Shown here: positions 1-10,139 of the stretch, piece by piece | Numbering within the stretch: the first letter of the stretch is position 1 | How the letters are laid out: each line of letters begins with the position of its first letter | Assembly (NCBI GenBank): GCA_016748015.1 | Contig: JAAOMT010000561.1 | Location: forward strand, 8,026-72,025 | Reading direction: 5' to 3' | DNA length: 64,000 bases | Source of the DNA: Geosiphon pyriformis | Lineage: Eukaryota > Glomeromycota > Glomeromycetes > Archaeosporales > Geosiphonaceae | Notes under the pieces: generated by a model | Told to the model about the DNA's origin: nothing | Databases searched by the model: none | What the model saw: the letters and a program-made list of their open reading frames with translations, nothing else | Position numbers and translations under genes: made by a program

Positions 1-113
1 CTTTGCTTGCAGTGGGTGTAAATTGACTGGTAATACTCTAGAGTTGCTGTGTCTGGTGTGGTCACCACTTTGAATTTGTTGTTGCTGTGTTATTTCTGTG
101 GGAGAGCACCAAA
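1..113 (-). mobile_element. 5' internal leader of an LTR1-family retrotransposon, cut by the window edge
   Basis: Read on the minus strand, the LTR ending at 114 is followed by a 2-nt spacer and then TGGTGCTCTCCC (111-100), a plausible primer binding site because it starts with TGG, the complement of a tRNA CCA end. The leader that follows contains AAAGTGGTGAC, which also occurs just inside element B (near 15475-15485), so the two elements look related. The rest of the element lies left of the window. I did not identify the primer tRNA. Confidence 0.65.
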
Positions 114-1124
114 TGTTACCGGAGGTTTTTGGTCTCTTTTCTTAAATGTTGGTAATGTTGATTTGCTGTGAATTCACGTTTTCAGGAAGTAGTTGAATCT
201 CCAATAACTGAATTTATCTTCAAATTATCTCCTATAATTTGAACTGCTGGGCTTATAAGTGGAATAGCCAATTCCTTGCCAGTTACTTTATGTAGTTACA
301 TTGTAGTAAATGTCAACTTTTTTCCAGGAATTATTTGTCTGGAAGCTCACTAAAAATGTGTAGTTACTTTGCTGTGAAAGTCAACTCTTCTACAGGAATT
401 TCGTCTGTAGGCTACCCTAATGATTGTAATAAGAAAAATAAAAGAAAATAAAAGAAATGTAAAAAAATAGAATTTTGTCAAGAGAAACGTTTTCTATCCA
501 GGTCTGGAGTCACTAACAGTTTACTGAAATTGGTAGCTAATCAATTTCAAAATGTTAGTTGGGTTTTGGGGATTTTCCAAGTACAATAATTAAAAAATTT
601 GGTTTTTTGAATTATTTGATATTTATTTCTTTTTGTGTATATAGGAACGGTTTTAAGAGATAAATCTAAAGTAAGATACATTTTCCAGAAGAAAAAAGCT
701 CTTCTTTTATACAATTTGTTGTAGTACTAGTTTATGAACTTGCACTTTTTCTCTTTGCCCAAATTCCAGCAAACTAAAGATATATTTTGATGAACTACAA
801 GTTATTTTGCTGAACTATTGATTAATTTGGGTGAACTATTCATAATTTCGGCAAATTTCTGTAAATTTCGGTGAATTTCTTATAAATTTCAGCAAATTTC
901 TGTAAATCTCGGCGAATTTTTGAATGTTACAAAGTTCAGGGTATTGTGTAATTTGATCATCTTACTTTCTGTTGTACTAATTAGATTATTTTAATTGAAT
1001 CGTGATATGTGATAATTGATTAAATAATAAATAATAATTTGAAATAATATTAATATACTAATGAATTATAGGAATTATAAGGGTAATTTCATGCTAATTA
1101 ATAGCTAAAATTCTACTGGTAACA
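114..1124 (-). repeat. LTR, family 1 (5' LTR of a minus-strand element)
   Basis: The copy runs from TGTTACC to GGTAACA, 1,011 bp. Three other copies (4200-5173, 11350-12335, 39713-40683) share the same ends and most of the length. Sense is minus, set by the adjacent primer binding site. The U3 side holds degenerate GCGAATTTCTGTAAATTTC-like repeats (about 845-925), with a TATAAAAGAAGAG box on the sense strand near 700-712. It interrupts the coding region of element A, which resumes at 1125. Confidence 0.85.
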
Positions 1125-2068
1125 ATGTTCAAACTTTTGATGTCTTTGGCAATATTGAGAACAATTCAGAAGAATTTCATGAACATTATCAGCATTTGGC
1201 ACCTACTAGAGAAGAACAAAAACAGCATTTAGAGCAGTTGAACACTCAATTATGTCAATATTGCTTAATTTCATGTGACTTTTAATATTGTAATGAGTGT
1301 GATCTCATTTACAATCCACCACCATATATGATCTACATGATCTCAGAAGAAGATGAACCAATGAGCAGCTGCACATCTGAATTAAAATCAATTTCCAATT
1401 CCGATTCAAACTTTAACAATGATAATAATAAAAACAACAGTTCTAGCTCCGCTCTAAATAGCAATGAAAATGATAATAATTTAAACTCCGATTCAAACCC
1501 CGAAACATTTATTGCACTTCCTGACCTTTCCAAGAAACAGGAACTTAAATGGTTCAGTGATAATAACAAAAGTATCATGCCAGAATGCATGCATGATACT
1601 AATACAGGGTTTGATCTGAGATATCCAGAGAAAGATCCCATTAAATTAGAACCACATTCATGCACTTACATCAATCTGAAAATAGCACTGGAAATTCCAG
1701 CAACAACAATGGTTCAACTAGCATCCAAGAATAGTTTAGCAAAAAAAGAGATAAACATCAGAGGAGAAATAATTGACATAGAATATGTAGGAAATATCAT
1801 TGCTATGCTACAAAATGATTCAGAAAAAGCATATACCATAGATCCAAATGAAAAGATAGCACAGGCAATATTCCTACCTCTGATGAAAATAACTCAATTA
1901 GTGTCAGTGAGAAACAGGGAAGAATTAAGGATTACTACTAAAGGGATACAAAGATTCGGATCAATGAGTAGAATAGATGTATCAGTTAATATGGCAAAGG
2001 AAAAAGTTATTGACAAAAGAGATATTATCTCAACCTGCCAATCAATCTCTATCCCACCATATGATTAG
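1125..2068 (+). pseudogene. Cys cluster plus dUTPase-like domain of element A
   Basis: The frame is open from 1125 except for one stop near 1281. A CxxC...CxxC cluster (about 1253-1302) comes first, then an Asn/Ser-rich acidic stretch, then a trimeric-dUTPase-like domain. Numbering from the Met at 1328: motif 1 GFDLR (94-98), motif 2 LASKNSLAK (131-139), motif 3 GEIIDIEYVGN (146-156, with the Asp150 and Tyr153 expected of the family), motif 4 EKIAQA (175-180), motif 5 KGIQRFGSM (205-213, with FGS). Motif 2 is atypical: the family has an Arg-Ser-Gly core and here it is Lys-Asn-Ser. The domain lies upstream of RT, unlike lentiviruses, where dUTPase lies between RNase H and integrase. Fold assignment is from motif order; activity is not implied. 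Confidence 0.8.
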
Positions 2069-2110
2069 TATATGTTAGCCATAAAAAAAAAAGTAAAAGA
2101 TCAAACTTAA

Positions 2111-3790
2111 TTGTTCAAAGCAGAAGCCACCATTTGTGAATCAGGAGAGATTGAACTCACTAATCTTTACATATCTGTCAAAAGCCCCAAAAACATCAAA
2201 ATTCTCATTTATAACACAACTGGAAAGGTCATTGAAATACCAAAGGGAACCATCATTGGATATTTAACCACTCAAGTTGAAGATAAACCACCAAATCACA
2301 TTTCAGATTTTCCACAACTTTGCGGATATGTGGACATTACATCACAGACTATATACAAACGAAGTGAATGTTATCTACTCCAACCAGAACAATTGAAACA
2401 GATCAACATGAGAAATCTAGACCCACTCTAACAAATGCAACTAAAGATATTACTCAGCAATTTCAATGACATCTTTGCAAGCAAAAATGAATTTGGCTGC
2501 ACCAATATCATCCAGCATCAGATCAAGACTAGAGATACAATGCCAATTAAGCAAAAAGCATACAGAGTACCACTAGCTAGCCATAAGATCATTCGTCAAG
2601 AAATCAATTGGATGCTTGACAATAGGTTAATTCAGCCATCAATAAGTCCATGGTCATTATCAGTGGTAGTCCAGAAGAAAAATGGAAAAATCCGTTTTTG
2701 TGTAGATTACCAAAAATTGAATGGAGTAACCAAAAAAGACAGCTACCCAACTCCAAAAATCCAAGAACTATTCAATGCTTTTGGAGAAAATAAATGGTTT
2801 TCAACACTAGATTTAGATAATGGTTATTGACAAATAGCCATGGACCCAGCTGACAAAGAAAAGACTGCATTCATGACAAGAGAAGGGAATTTCAAATTTG
2901 AAGTCATGCCATTTGGCTTGATAAATGCTCCAGTAACATTCCAATGACTCATGAAAATTGTCTATACTAGATTACTATGGAAATCAGTAGTTGTATACTT
3001 AGACAACACAAATGTATTTTCTAAGACATTTGATGACTATCTACATCATTTCCAACAAGTATTTAAAAGACTCAGATGAGCAGGATTGAAACTAAATGCC
3101 AATAAATGCTTCTTTGGCAAAACTGAGCTCAAGTTTTTGGGACATATGATGAGCAAAGATGGCATCAAAATGGATCCAGATAAAATTGCGATAGTAAAGA
3201 ACTTTCTAGTACCAACAAACTTGCCAGAACTAAGGGCATTTTTGGGATTTGCAGGCTATTACTACCACTTCATCAAGGATTTTTCTAAACTAGCCCAGCC
3301 ACTTTACTATCTACAAACCAAGAATGTGAAATATGAATGGATTGAAGCTCAACAAAAAGCATTTAACACATTGAGAAGAAAGCTTATTCAAGCTCCAGTG
3401 TTAATGTATTCAGACCACAGCAAACCAATCATTATTACTATGGATGCATCAAATTAAGCATTGGGAGTAGTACTATCACAGAAAAGACCAGATAGAAGAA
3501 AACATCCAGTAGCTTATATCAGTAGAAGCTTAATTCCAGCCGAAAAGAACTATAGAACACCAGTACTAGAACATTTAGCAATCTATTAGGCAGTCATGAA
3601 ATGGAGAAAATACTTGAGCCAAAAGTTTGAAATATATACAGATCACAAAAGATTGACTTCAATCCAGAAACAAGAATTTGCAGACAATTGCCATGCCAAA
3701 TGGAAAATAAAACTTTTACTATTAATTATACAGTACATTATAAAAAAAAAAAAAACAATGAAAATGCTGACAGATTGTCACAAATGAAAC
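2111..3790 (+). pseudogene. Pol linker, reverse transcriptase and RNase H of element A
   Basis: The first ~100 codons (2111-2431) are the linker that precedes RT in this element family, ending in a DFPQLCGY-type stretch. RT follows from 2435 with the usual Ty3 landmarks: a VVQKKNGKIRFCVDYQKLN block, then [21 protein letters not shown], and the catalytic box near 2996-3010. That box reads YLDN where the family has YLDD, a GAC-to-AAC change that should remove a metal ligand. The thumb region FLGFAGYYYHFIKDFSKLAQPL is preserved. RNase H follows (DASN near 3445, TDHKR near 3640). Stops at 2828, 2944, 3077, 3455 and 3588 break the frame; those at 2828 and 3588 sit where the family normally has Trp. 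Confidence 0.9.
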
Positions 3791-3829
3791 AAATCTAAAA
3801 ACATTTCAACCCAAAAAATATAACAAAAC

Positions 3830-6100
3830 ATGAATATGCAAAAATACCAACAACTTCAGCATTATATAAATACTCAATTGTTCAAAGAGAAATTATTTCA
3901 AAAAGAACAAAACAACATAAAACAGCAATCAAAATATTTCATCAATCATCAAAATATACTTTACCAAAAAAACAGAAGAAATCCAGACCAACCAATCAGA
4001 GTAATTACAGAATCAGAAAAAGAAACAATATTGTTTAACATGCACTTAGATCCAACAACAAGATATTTTCATAAAGAAGCAACCATAAAAAGAGCAAGAA
4101 AAAGATAATATTGGCCATCAATGTATTCAGACATCATTCAATATGTTCAAAATTGTGATGCTTGTCAGAAAAGAGGAGGAACAAGACCCAATAAACCATT
4201 GTTACCGGAGGTTTTTGGTCTCTTTTTTGTAATGTTGTTGATATCTGTTTGTTGTGAATTCACATTTTCTGGATGTGGTTGAACCTCCAGTAACTAAATT
4301 TTCTCTTCAAATTATCTCCTATAATTTGAACTGCTGGGTTTATAAGTGGAATGGCCAATTCCTTGCCAGTTACTTTATGTAGTTACATTGTAGTAAATGT
4401 CAATTCTTTCCCAAAAATTGCTTGTCTGGAAGCTCACTAAAAAATGTGTAGTTACTTTGCTGTAAAAGTCAACTTTTCTACAGGAATCTCATCTGTAGGC
4501 TACCTTAATGATTGTAATAAAAAAAGAAAAGAAAAATAAAAGAAATGTAAAAGAAATAGAATTCTGTCAAGGGAAATGTTTTCTATCCAGACCTGAAATC
4601 ACTAACAGTTTTACTGAAATTGGTAGCTAATCAATTTCGAAATGTTAGTTGGGTTTTGGGGATTTTCCAAGTACAATAATTAAAGAATTTGGTTTTTTGA
4701 ATTATTTGATATTTATTTCTTTTTGTGTGTATAAGAACAGTTTTTAAGAGATAAATCTAAAGTAAGATACATTTTCTTAAAAAAAAAAGCTCTTTTTTTA
4801 TACAACTTGTTGTAGTATTAGTCTATGAACTTGCACTTTTTTTTTTTGCTCAAATTTTGGCAACTAAAGATACATTTTGATGAACTACAAGTTATTTTGC
4901 TGAACTATTGATTAATTTGGGTAAACTATTCATAATTTTGGCGAATTTCTGTAAATTTTGGTGATTTTTAGAATATTACAAAGTTCAGGGTATTGTGTAA
5001 TTTGATCATCCTACTTTCTGTTATACTAATTAGATTATTTTAATTGAATCATGATATGTGATAATTGATTAAATAATAAATAATAATTTGAAATGATATT
5101 AATATACTAATTAATTATAGGAATTATAAGAGTAATTTCATGCTAATTAATAGCTAAAATTCTACTGGTAACACCATTAAGACCAATCAAAGTGGAACAA
5201 CCATTTGATCACATTGGAATTGACTTAGTCAGACCATTAACAATCACCAGCAGAGGCAACAGATATATCACAGTAGCCATGGACTATTTCACAAAATGGC
5301 CAGAAACAAAAGCCATTCAAAGAGCAGATGCAGAATCTATTGCCGAATTTGTTTATTAAGATTTGATCTGTTGACACAGATGTCCAAAAAAACTACTATT
5401 AAATCAAGGAACTCACTTTGTGAACAGAACACTGGCAAAATTAAGTCAAAGATTTGGAGTTAAAAGACCATTGTTATCATCATATCATTCACAAACCAAT
5501 GGACTAGTTGAAAGATTCAATAGAACATTGTGTGAAACAGTTGCCAAGATCAGTCAAAAAAACCAGAATGAATGGGATTTGTTTATACTATCAGTACTAT
5601 TTGCTTATTGGACAATGAAGCAAGACACTACACAAGCAACACCATTTGAATTAGTATATGGCAGAACAGTAATATTACCAGTCGAGATAGAAGTCAACAC
5701 TTATCCAACAAAACCAATAACTGAAGACAATTTTCAGAAAATGTTGCTAAAAAGAACATATGACTTGATGAAAACTCTAGAAAACAAGCGACGAAAAGCA
5801 GCTAATAACATTTAAAAGTCATAAGAGAAACAAAAAGAGAGACATGATAACCAACTACCAGACAAACCAGTTGAATTCAAAATTGGAGACAAAGTACTTC
5901 TATATTGTACTAAAGCAGAAAAACAATGGAGTGAAAAATTTGACCCCAAATGAGACAGACCATTTTACATTGAAGAAATTCTTGGAAATGGAGCTTATAA
6001 ATTAAGATGGAACAACAAAATCTTAACCAAAGCAGCACATAGTGATCAACTGAAACCATATCACCATATAGTATTACTATTATCAATAATATTCCACAAT
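3830..6100 (+). pseudogene. Integrase of element A, split by a solo LTR
   Basis: The N-terminal zinc-binding part (HHCC) is legible around 4040-4170: His-His from the MHLDPTTRYFH stretch and Cys-Cys from CDACQK. The catalytic core resumes after the inserted LTR with FDHIGIDLV and DYFTKWPETKAI (first Asp), then GTHFVNR, SSYHSQTNGLVERFNRTL (core Glu region) and a C-terminal FDPK...PFYIEEIL segment typical of Ty3 integrases. Removing 4200-5173 and one 4-bp target copy leaves an uninterrupted frame at the junction. Stops near 5357, 5372 and 5950 inactivate it; the last is at a position usually Trp. Confidence 0.88.
4200..5173 (-). repeat. Solo LTR, family 1, inside the integrase
   Basis: The copy is 974 bp, from TGTTACCGGAGG to CTGGTAACA, in the same orientation as the LTR at 114. 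It is flanked by the direct repeat CCAT (4196-4199 and 5174-5177); the exact boundary is ambiguous by one base. No internal sequence is present, so it is a solo LTR left by LTR-LTR recombination. The interrupted integrase frame closes exactly if it is removed. Confidence 0.93.
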
Positions 6101-6242
6101 TAGGAATACAATGAATACTAGTCCAACCAGATAAGATTCCATGAGATCTGGAACCAATCATAATCATTGGACTAAATATGTAAAATCAAACAATCAGAGA
6201 GTATATAAAGACACAGTATACGTGACAAAAGCAACCAAGAGA

Positions 6243-6885
6243 ATGGAAATACCAGATTATATTCACGCCATAGCTCAACAATTATTCCAGGCCTTAAGTT
6301 AATAATCATTAGACATGGAAATTATCATTAATAACCAAACAATTTGCTATCAAAACACCAAAAAAAAGACAAAGAACACATTATATTAGTGATCACCAAA
6401 GAACAATAAAAACTGGACAGATAACTTAATAAAAAAACTGAAAAATACTTTTGGGAAAATACTTGTTATGGCACCAACAGAAGAACTTACAAAAGAGAAT
6501 TAAAAGCAATGGACAGAATGACTTCCAATATTATATTGCTACTATCAGTTAGGTCAAAAGTTGAATATTCAGGAGTTGTATATCGACAAATCCAAGAAAA
6601 TATTCAACCAAGACATAATACAATAAATTAAAAAATTTATTGGAAAGAAAAAAAATTTAACACTATATGTTAGAACAATATACCGACTATACAACATATT
6701 TCAGAACTATTCAGAAGTACTGTTACACTCTGACATGAAAATCATAACCATCAACCAATGGAGAAGAATAAACAATACACAAGTAGAAGACATAAGAAAC
6801 AGAGTCGAACAAATAATACTTGAAAAAGAAGTATTAGAATTAATTCAAAATGAAGATTTCAATGGAGCTCAATATTAAAAAAGAG
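6243..6885 (+). pseudogene. Extra reading frame between integrase and the 3' LTR, function unknown
   Basis: A single frame runs about 214 codons from the ATG at 6243 to the stop just before the purine tract, with seven stops (one TAATAA pair, one TAGTGA pair, and single TAA, TGA and TAA). Noise in DNA this AT-rich would have far more, so the frame looks like a decayed real ORF. It is Lys/Gln/Ile-rich. The C-terminal third carries a legible LTLYVRTIYRLYNIF stretch and a predicted-helical acidic tail. I see no domain I recognise: no envelope-like signal peptide or membrane segment and no chromodomain. Element B is cut before the equivalent position, so there is no second copy to compare. Confidence 0.5.
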
Positions 6886-6888
6886 AAG
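6877..6888 (+). other. Polypurine tract of element A
   Basis: An all-purine run, AAAAAAGAGAAG, lies 5 bp before the LTR at 6893. This is the expected place for the plus-strand primer of an LTR element and fixes the plus orientation of element A. Confidence 0.6.
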
Positions 6889-6892
6889 ATAA

Positions 6893-7755
6893 TATTACTC
6901 ATAAGAAAAAACAAATATAAGAAAATAGTAGACCAATAGGAGAATAGTATGTAGCATGTAAGCACATTGCTCAACAATGTAGAGCAATAATAGAAATCAC
7001 GGCACATTGCTTAGCAATGTGGAGCAATGTCAGAAAACACGGCACATTGCTTAGCAATATGGAGTGATATTAAAAAATGAGAGCACATCACTCAGCAATA
7101 TGAGCATTGCTCAAGAAATTATAGCACATTGCTCAGAAATGTAAGCAATCTCATAGAACATCAATTATGTATATATAGTGATAGCGTTAAAAGTAGAAAG
7201 AACAGAATCCATTAGTTAGAAATCTTCTATATCACAAATATCAATAAATAATTATTTACTATCTCAATCAACTCGTCACTATCAACATTTTATGTTAATA
7301 GTAATTGATACTTAACTCCACTGGAACAATAGCTCTTGATCATGGCTATTGATGGAATACTAACTCGTGCATTGCCTTGGCTCCTTTTTTTATTTTTCTT
7401 TTCTTTTATTTTGTTTTGTTTTTTTGATTTTTATTGTTGTATACTAATTGATTGAGGATTAAAAGCACTGAGATACAGACGTCATAGTGACTGGTAAAAG
7501 ACCTGTGAAACAAGGATAAAACACTCATAGATTTGAGAGTAGCTTACCAAGAGGATTACTGGCCATCATGCTGAGAAAAAAATTTGACAAAACTACAGTT
7601 TCGGAAAGCTACAGATAAACCCATCAATTAACTTTCTGTCTATTATACAAAAAACTCTACAATAAAACCTTCAGATATCAATACTTGAGTACCAACCAAG
7701 CACCAAGTTACAGATTTGTTATTTGACTTGAGATCCCAAATAATCATCTGTAACA
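6893..7755 (+). repeat. LTR, family 2 (3' LTR of element A)
   Basis: It runs from TATTACTCATAAG (TG changed to TA) to CATCTGTAACA, 863 bp. The U3 side has palindromic GCACATTGCT.AGCAATGT repeats (6957-7150), followed by a TATATATAGTG box near 7172 and, near the end, AGCACCAA (7699-7706), which is complementary to the primer binding sites seen here. There is no matching 4-bp duplication across the two ends, as expected if it closes element A rather than being solo. To its right the RNase H of element B begins abruptly, so element A probably inserted into element B. Confidence 0.85.
6957..7150 (+). repeat. Palindromic minisatellite in the U3 of LTR2
   Basis: About six imperfect units of 25-40 bp centre on the near-palindrome ACATTGCT-N-AGCAATGT, separated by GAGCAATGTCAGAAAACACG-like spacers. 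Shorter versions occur at the same place in the LTR2 copies at 13171-14154 (13255-13410) and 39506-41265 (about 41100-41200). It lies just upstream of the TATA-like box, where a promoter element would be. Confidence 0.85.
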
Positions 7756-9542
7756 TTGGCATTAGTGTTCTTGGATCCTTCCTTGTAATGAACTTTGAGT
7801 GAAAATTGTTGCAGATAAGTATTCTATCTTGCATATTTTTTTTTCAGCTGTGGGTTATTGAGTAATTAAATGAGTTTCTTATAATTAGTATATAGGTCAA
7901 ATAGTTGCCTGAGGTAGTGTTTCTATGTTTCTATGGCCCAATAAATAACAAGGCATTCCAAATTTGTTGCACTATATATTTTTTCTGCTGGGCTGGTACT
8001 GCGACTGGTATAGGTAATTGGATGTTCTCTTCTGTCTGGTCTTATTTGTGATAATACAGCTTCTAGTGCATTTTTTAATGCATCTGTAGTGTCAATGAAT
8101 TGTTTGATGAAATCAGGATAGATCAGTATTGGAGATGTGATTAATCACTGTTTAAGATAGTTAAAGGCCTTTTGTTGCTTTTCTTTCTACAGGTATGGCA
8201 TGTATTTTGACAACAAATAATGAAGAGGTTTTGTAATAGTTGAGAATCCTTTGATGAATTGGCAGTAGTATCCAGCCAGTTTTAAAAATCCTCATAGCTC
8301 TTGTAAGTTGATTGGGGCTGAAAAATCCTTGATCTTTTGGATTTTGTCTGAGTTGGGTTTTATTCTGTCTTTGCTGATCATGTGTTCTAAAAATTTCAGT
8401 TCAGTTTTCCTGAAAAAGCATTTATTAGAATTGAGTTTCAATCCAGCACCTCGAAAGTGTTCAAAAACTTGTTGCAAGTAAAGCAAATGTTTGTCAAATG
8501 TTTCCAAGAAGACATTGGTGTCATCCAAGTATACTATAATTAATTTCCACAAGATTCCTTTATATATGACATCCATAAGACATTGGAATGTAGTAGGAGC
8601 ATTGCACAGTTCGAAAAGCATTAAGTTGAATTCAAAATTTCTGTCTTGGATGGTGAATGCCATTTTCCCTTTGTTTTTCAGGTCTATTTTGACTTGTCAA
8701 TATCCACTGGCCAAATCTAGAAATGAGAACTATTTCTTTTTTCCTAAGTTGTTTAGGATTTTTTGGATAAGAGATGTGAGATAACTATTTTTTCAAGTAA
8801 TACTATTTAATTTTTGGTAATCTATGCAGAATTGTACCTTTCCATTTTTCTTGGTGATTAAGACCACTGAAGAAGACCGAAGGCTTAATGATTTTTTAAT
8901 TAGTTTGTTGTTAAGCATTTGTTGTACTTTTTGCTTAATCAGATTATCTCTAGATGGGGGTATTCGATAAGCTTGCTGCTTAATAGGTTGAGCATTTCTG
9001 GTGTCAATCTGGTGTTTTATGATATTGGTGCATCTGAACTCATTTTCATTAGTAAAGACATTGGTGTATTAGTTCAATAGAATCTTAAGTTGCATTTGCT
9101 GTAAAGTGCTCAGGTTTCCCAAATTGAGTTTATTGATTTCTTCTGACATGAACAAGTAATTTTTTTTTGGCAGGTTTCATACTTGTGAGATAATGTCACA
9201 GAACAAGAACAATTGAGTGAAATCTAGAATGAACTGAGGTTTTTCTGAATTCTGAATATTTGAAAATATGAAACCAACAAGGGTTCCCTTAGGAATTTTA
9301 ATAATGTCTTCAGTCAAATTGTGGATGAGAATTTTGAAGTGTTTATAAGCTTTGGCTGGTAAGTACAGGTTAGCAACATTGGCTAATGAGCAGATTTTGG
9401 AATTGGCCTTGAAGACTAGTGCTTGGTTCTGAATCTTTTGGTTGATTTTGAGAATGTACTGCCAATAAGAAGTAATAGAAATAATGGTGTTAGTGTAAAT
9501 AAATTCTACCTGATTACTATTCTCCTCCATAAAATTGACCAT
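7756..9542 (-). pseudogene. Pol linker, reverse transcriptase and RNase H of element B
   Basis: The linker (9542-9177) ends in IPKGTLVGF and an FTQLFLF stretch like that of element A. RT covers about 9140-8280: a KKNGKVQFCIDYQKLN block, a FLDLASGY block, and the catalytic box YLDDTNVF (near 8530), intact here unlike element A. LAGYYCQFIKGFSTI marks the thumb. RNase H follows (about 8110-7770) with a LEAVLSQIRPDRREHP stretch. Stops near 8786 (TAG) and 8732 (TGA) coincide with conserved Trp positions before FSFLDL and after LASGY. The frame ends at the LTR junction at 7756. Confidence 0.9.
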
Positions 9543-9605
9543 TATGTTCTTTCTTCTACTTGAGCCAAACCCCTTGATTTCTCGGACAGTAAGATCTAAT
9601 TCTTC

Positions 9606-10139
9606 TTAGGTGGTAACTAAGACTAGTTGGGGTATTTTGACTAAAGATAAGATGGCTTGGGCAATTTTTTTGTGAGATTCAATCTTGTAAAGTTTGTTTG
9701 AATTGTTCTGTAGCATTACAATGATGTTTTTCATATATCCAGCATTAATAATTCCTTCTTTTACATTGATTTTTTTTTTTGCAAGATTTAATCTAGACAC
9801 TACTTGTATTATGGTACTAACAAAAATTTCTAGCACTATTTTGAGATCTATTTTTACCAGGAAATGTAGGGCTATAACTATGGGTAATTGTTCAGAGTAT
9901 CTTAAGTCAAAACTTGTATTGGTTTTGTGTGCTTTTTCTGGGCATATTTCTTTGTTGTCATTACTGTACCACTTTAATTCTAATTCTTTGAAAAGGTCAG
10001 GATATGCAAGATATTGTTCTATTTCGGTAGTCTGATTTGGCTCTTGAAATAATATGTCTTTGGTAAGTAATTCCTCTTTTTCTTCAGGCTCAGGTAATTT
10101 GGTAATCAGGTATAGAATTCTGAAAGGCAGGTTGAACAT
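9606..10139 (-). pseudogene. dUTPase-like domain of element B, degenerate
   Basis: It aligns with the element A domain over its length: SFDLRYSEQ for motif 1, RLNLAKKKIN for motif 2, GIINAGYMKNI for motif 3 and KKIAQAI for motif 4. The motif 3 Asp is replaced by Asn and its flanking residues are lost. Motif 5 is not legible before the frame ends. The AYPDLFKELELKWYS stretch ahead of it matches the same position in A, confirming a common ancestor. Confidence 0.75.

Larger units (their letters stand above)
1125..6892 (+). mobile_element. Element A: decayed Ty3/gypsy-type retrotransposon with dUTPase-like domain (internal part)
   Basis: The plus strand carries, in order, a Cys cluster, a dUTPase-like domain, a pol linker, RT, RNase H, integrase and an extra unidentified reading frame. 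It ends in a purine tract and an LTR2-family 3' LTR (6893-7755). The gag and protease part would lie left of the LTR1 insertion and is not visible. Element B (7756-15541, minus) is colinear and homologous over the Cys cluster, dUTPase, linker and RT. Many stops break the frames, so the element is not autonomous. Confidence 0.9.

Noticed and set aside
114-1124. LTR at 114 as the 5' LTR of element A
   Set aside because: The primer binding site is on its left side and reads on the minus strand. Its family differs from the LTR2 that closes element A, and sequence to its right is mid-pol.
6957-7150. CRISPR-like array of short palindromic repeats
   Set aside because: Units vary in spacing and sequence, spacers are not unique, the genome is eukaryotic, and the array lies at a fixed place inside an LTR.
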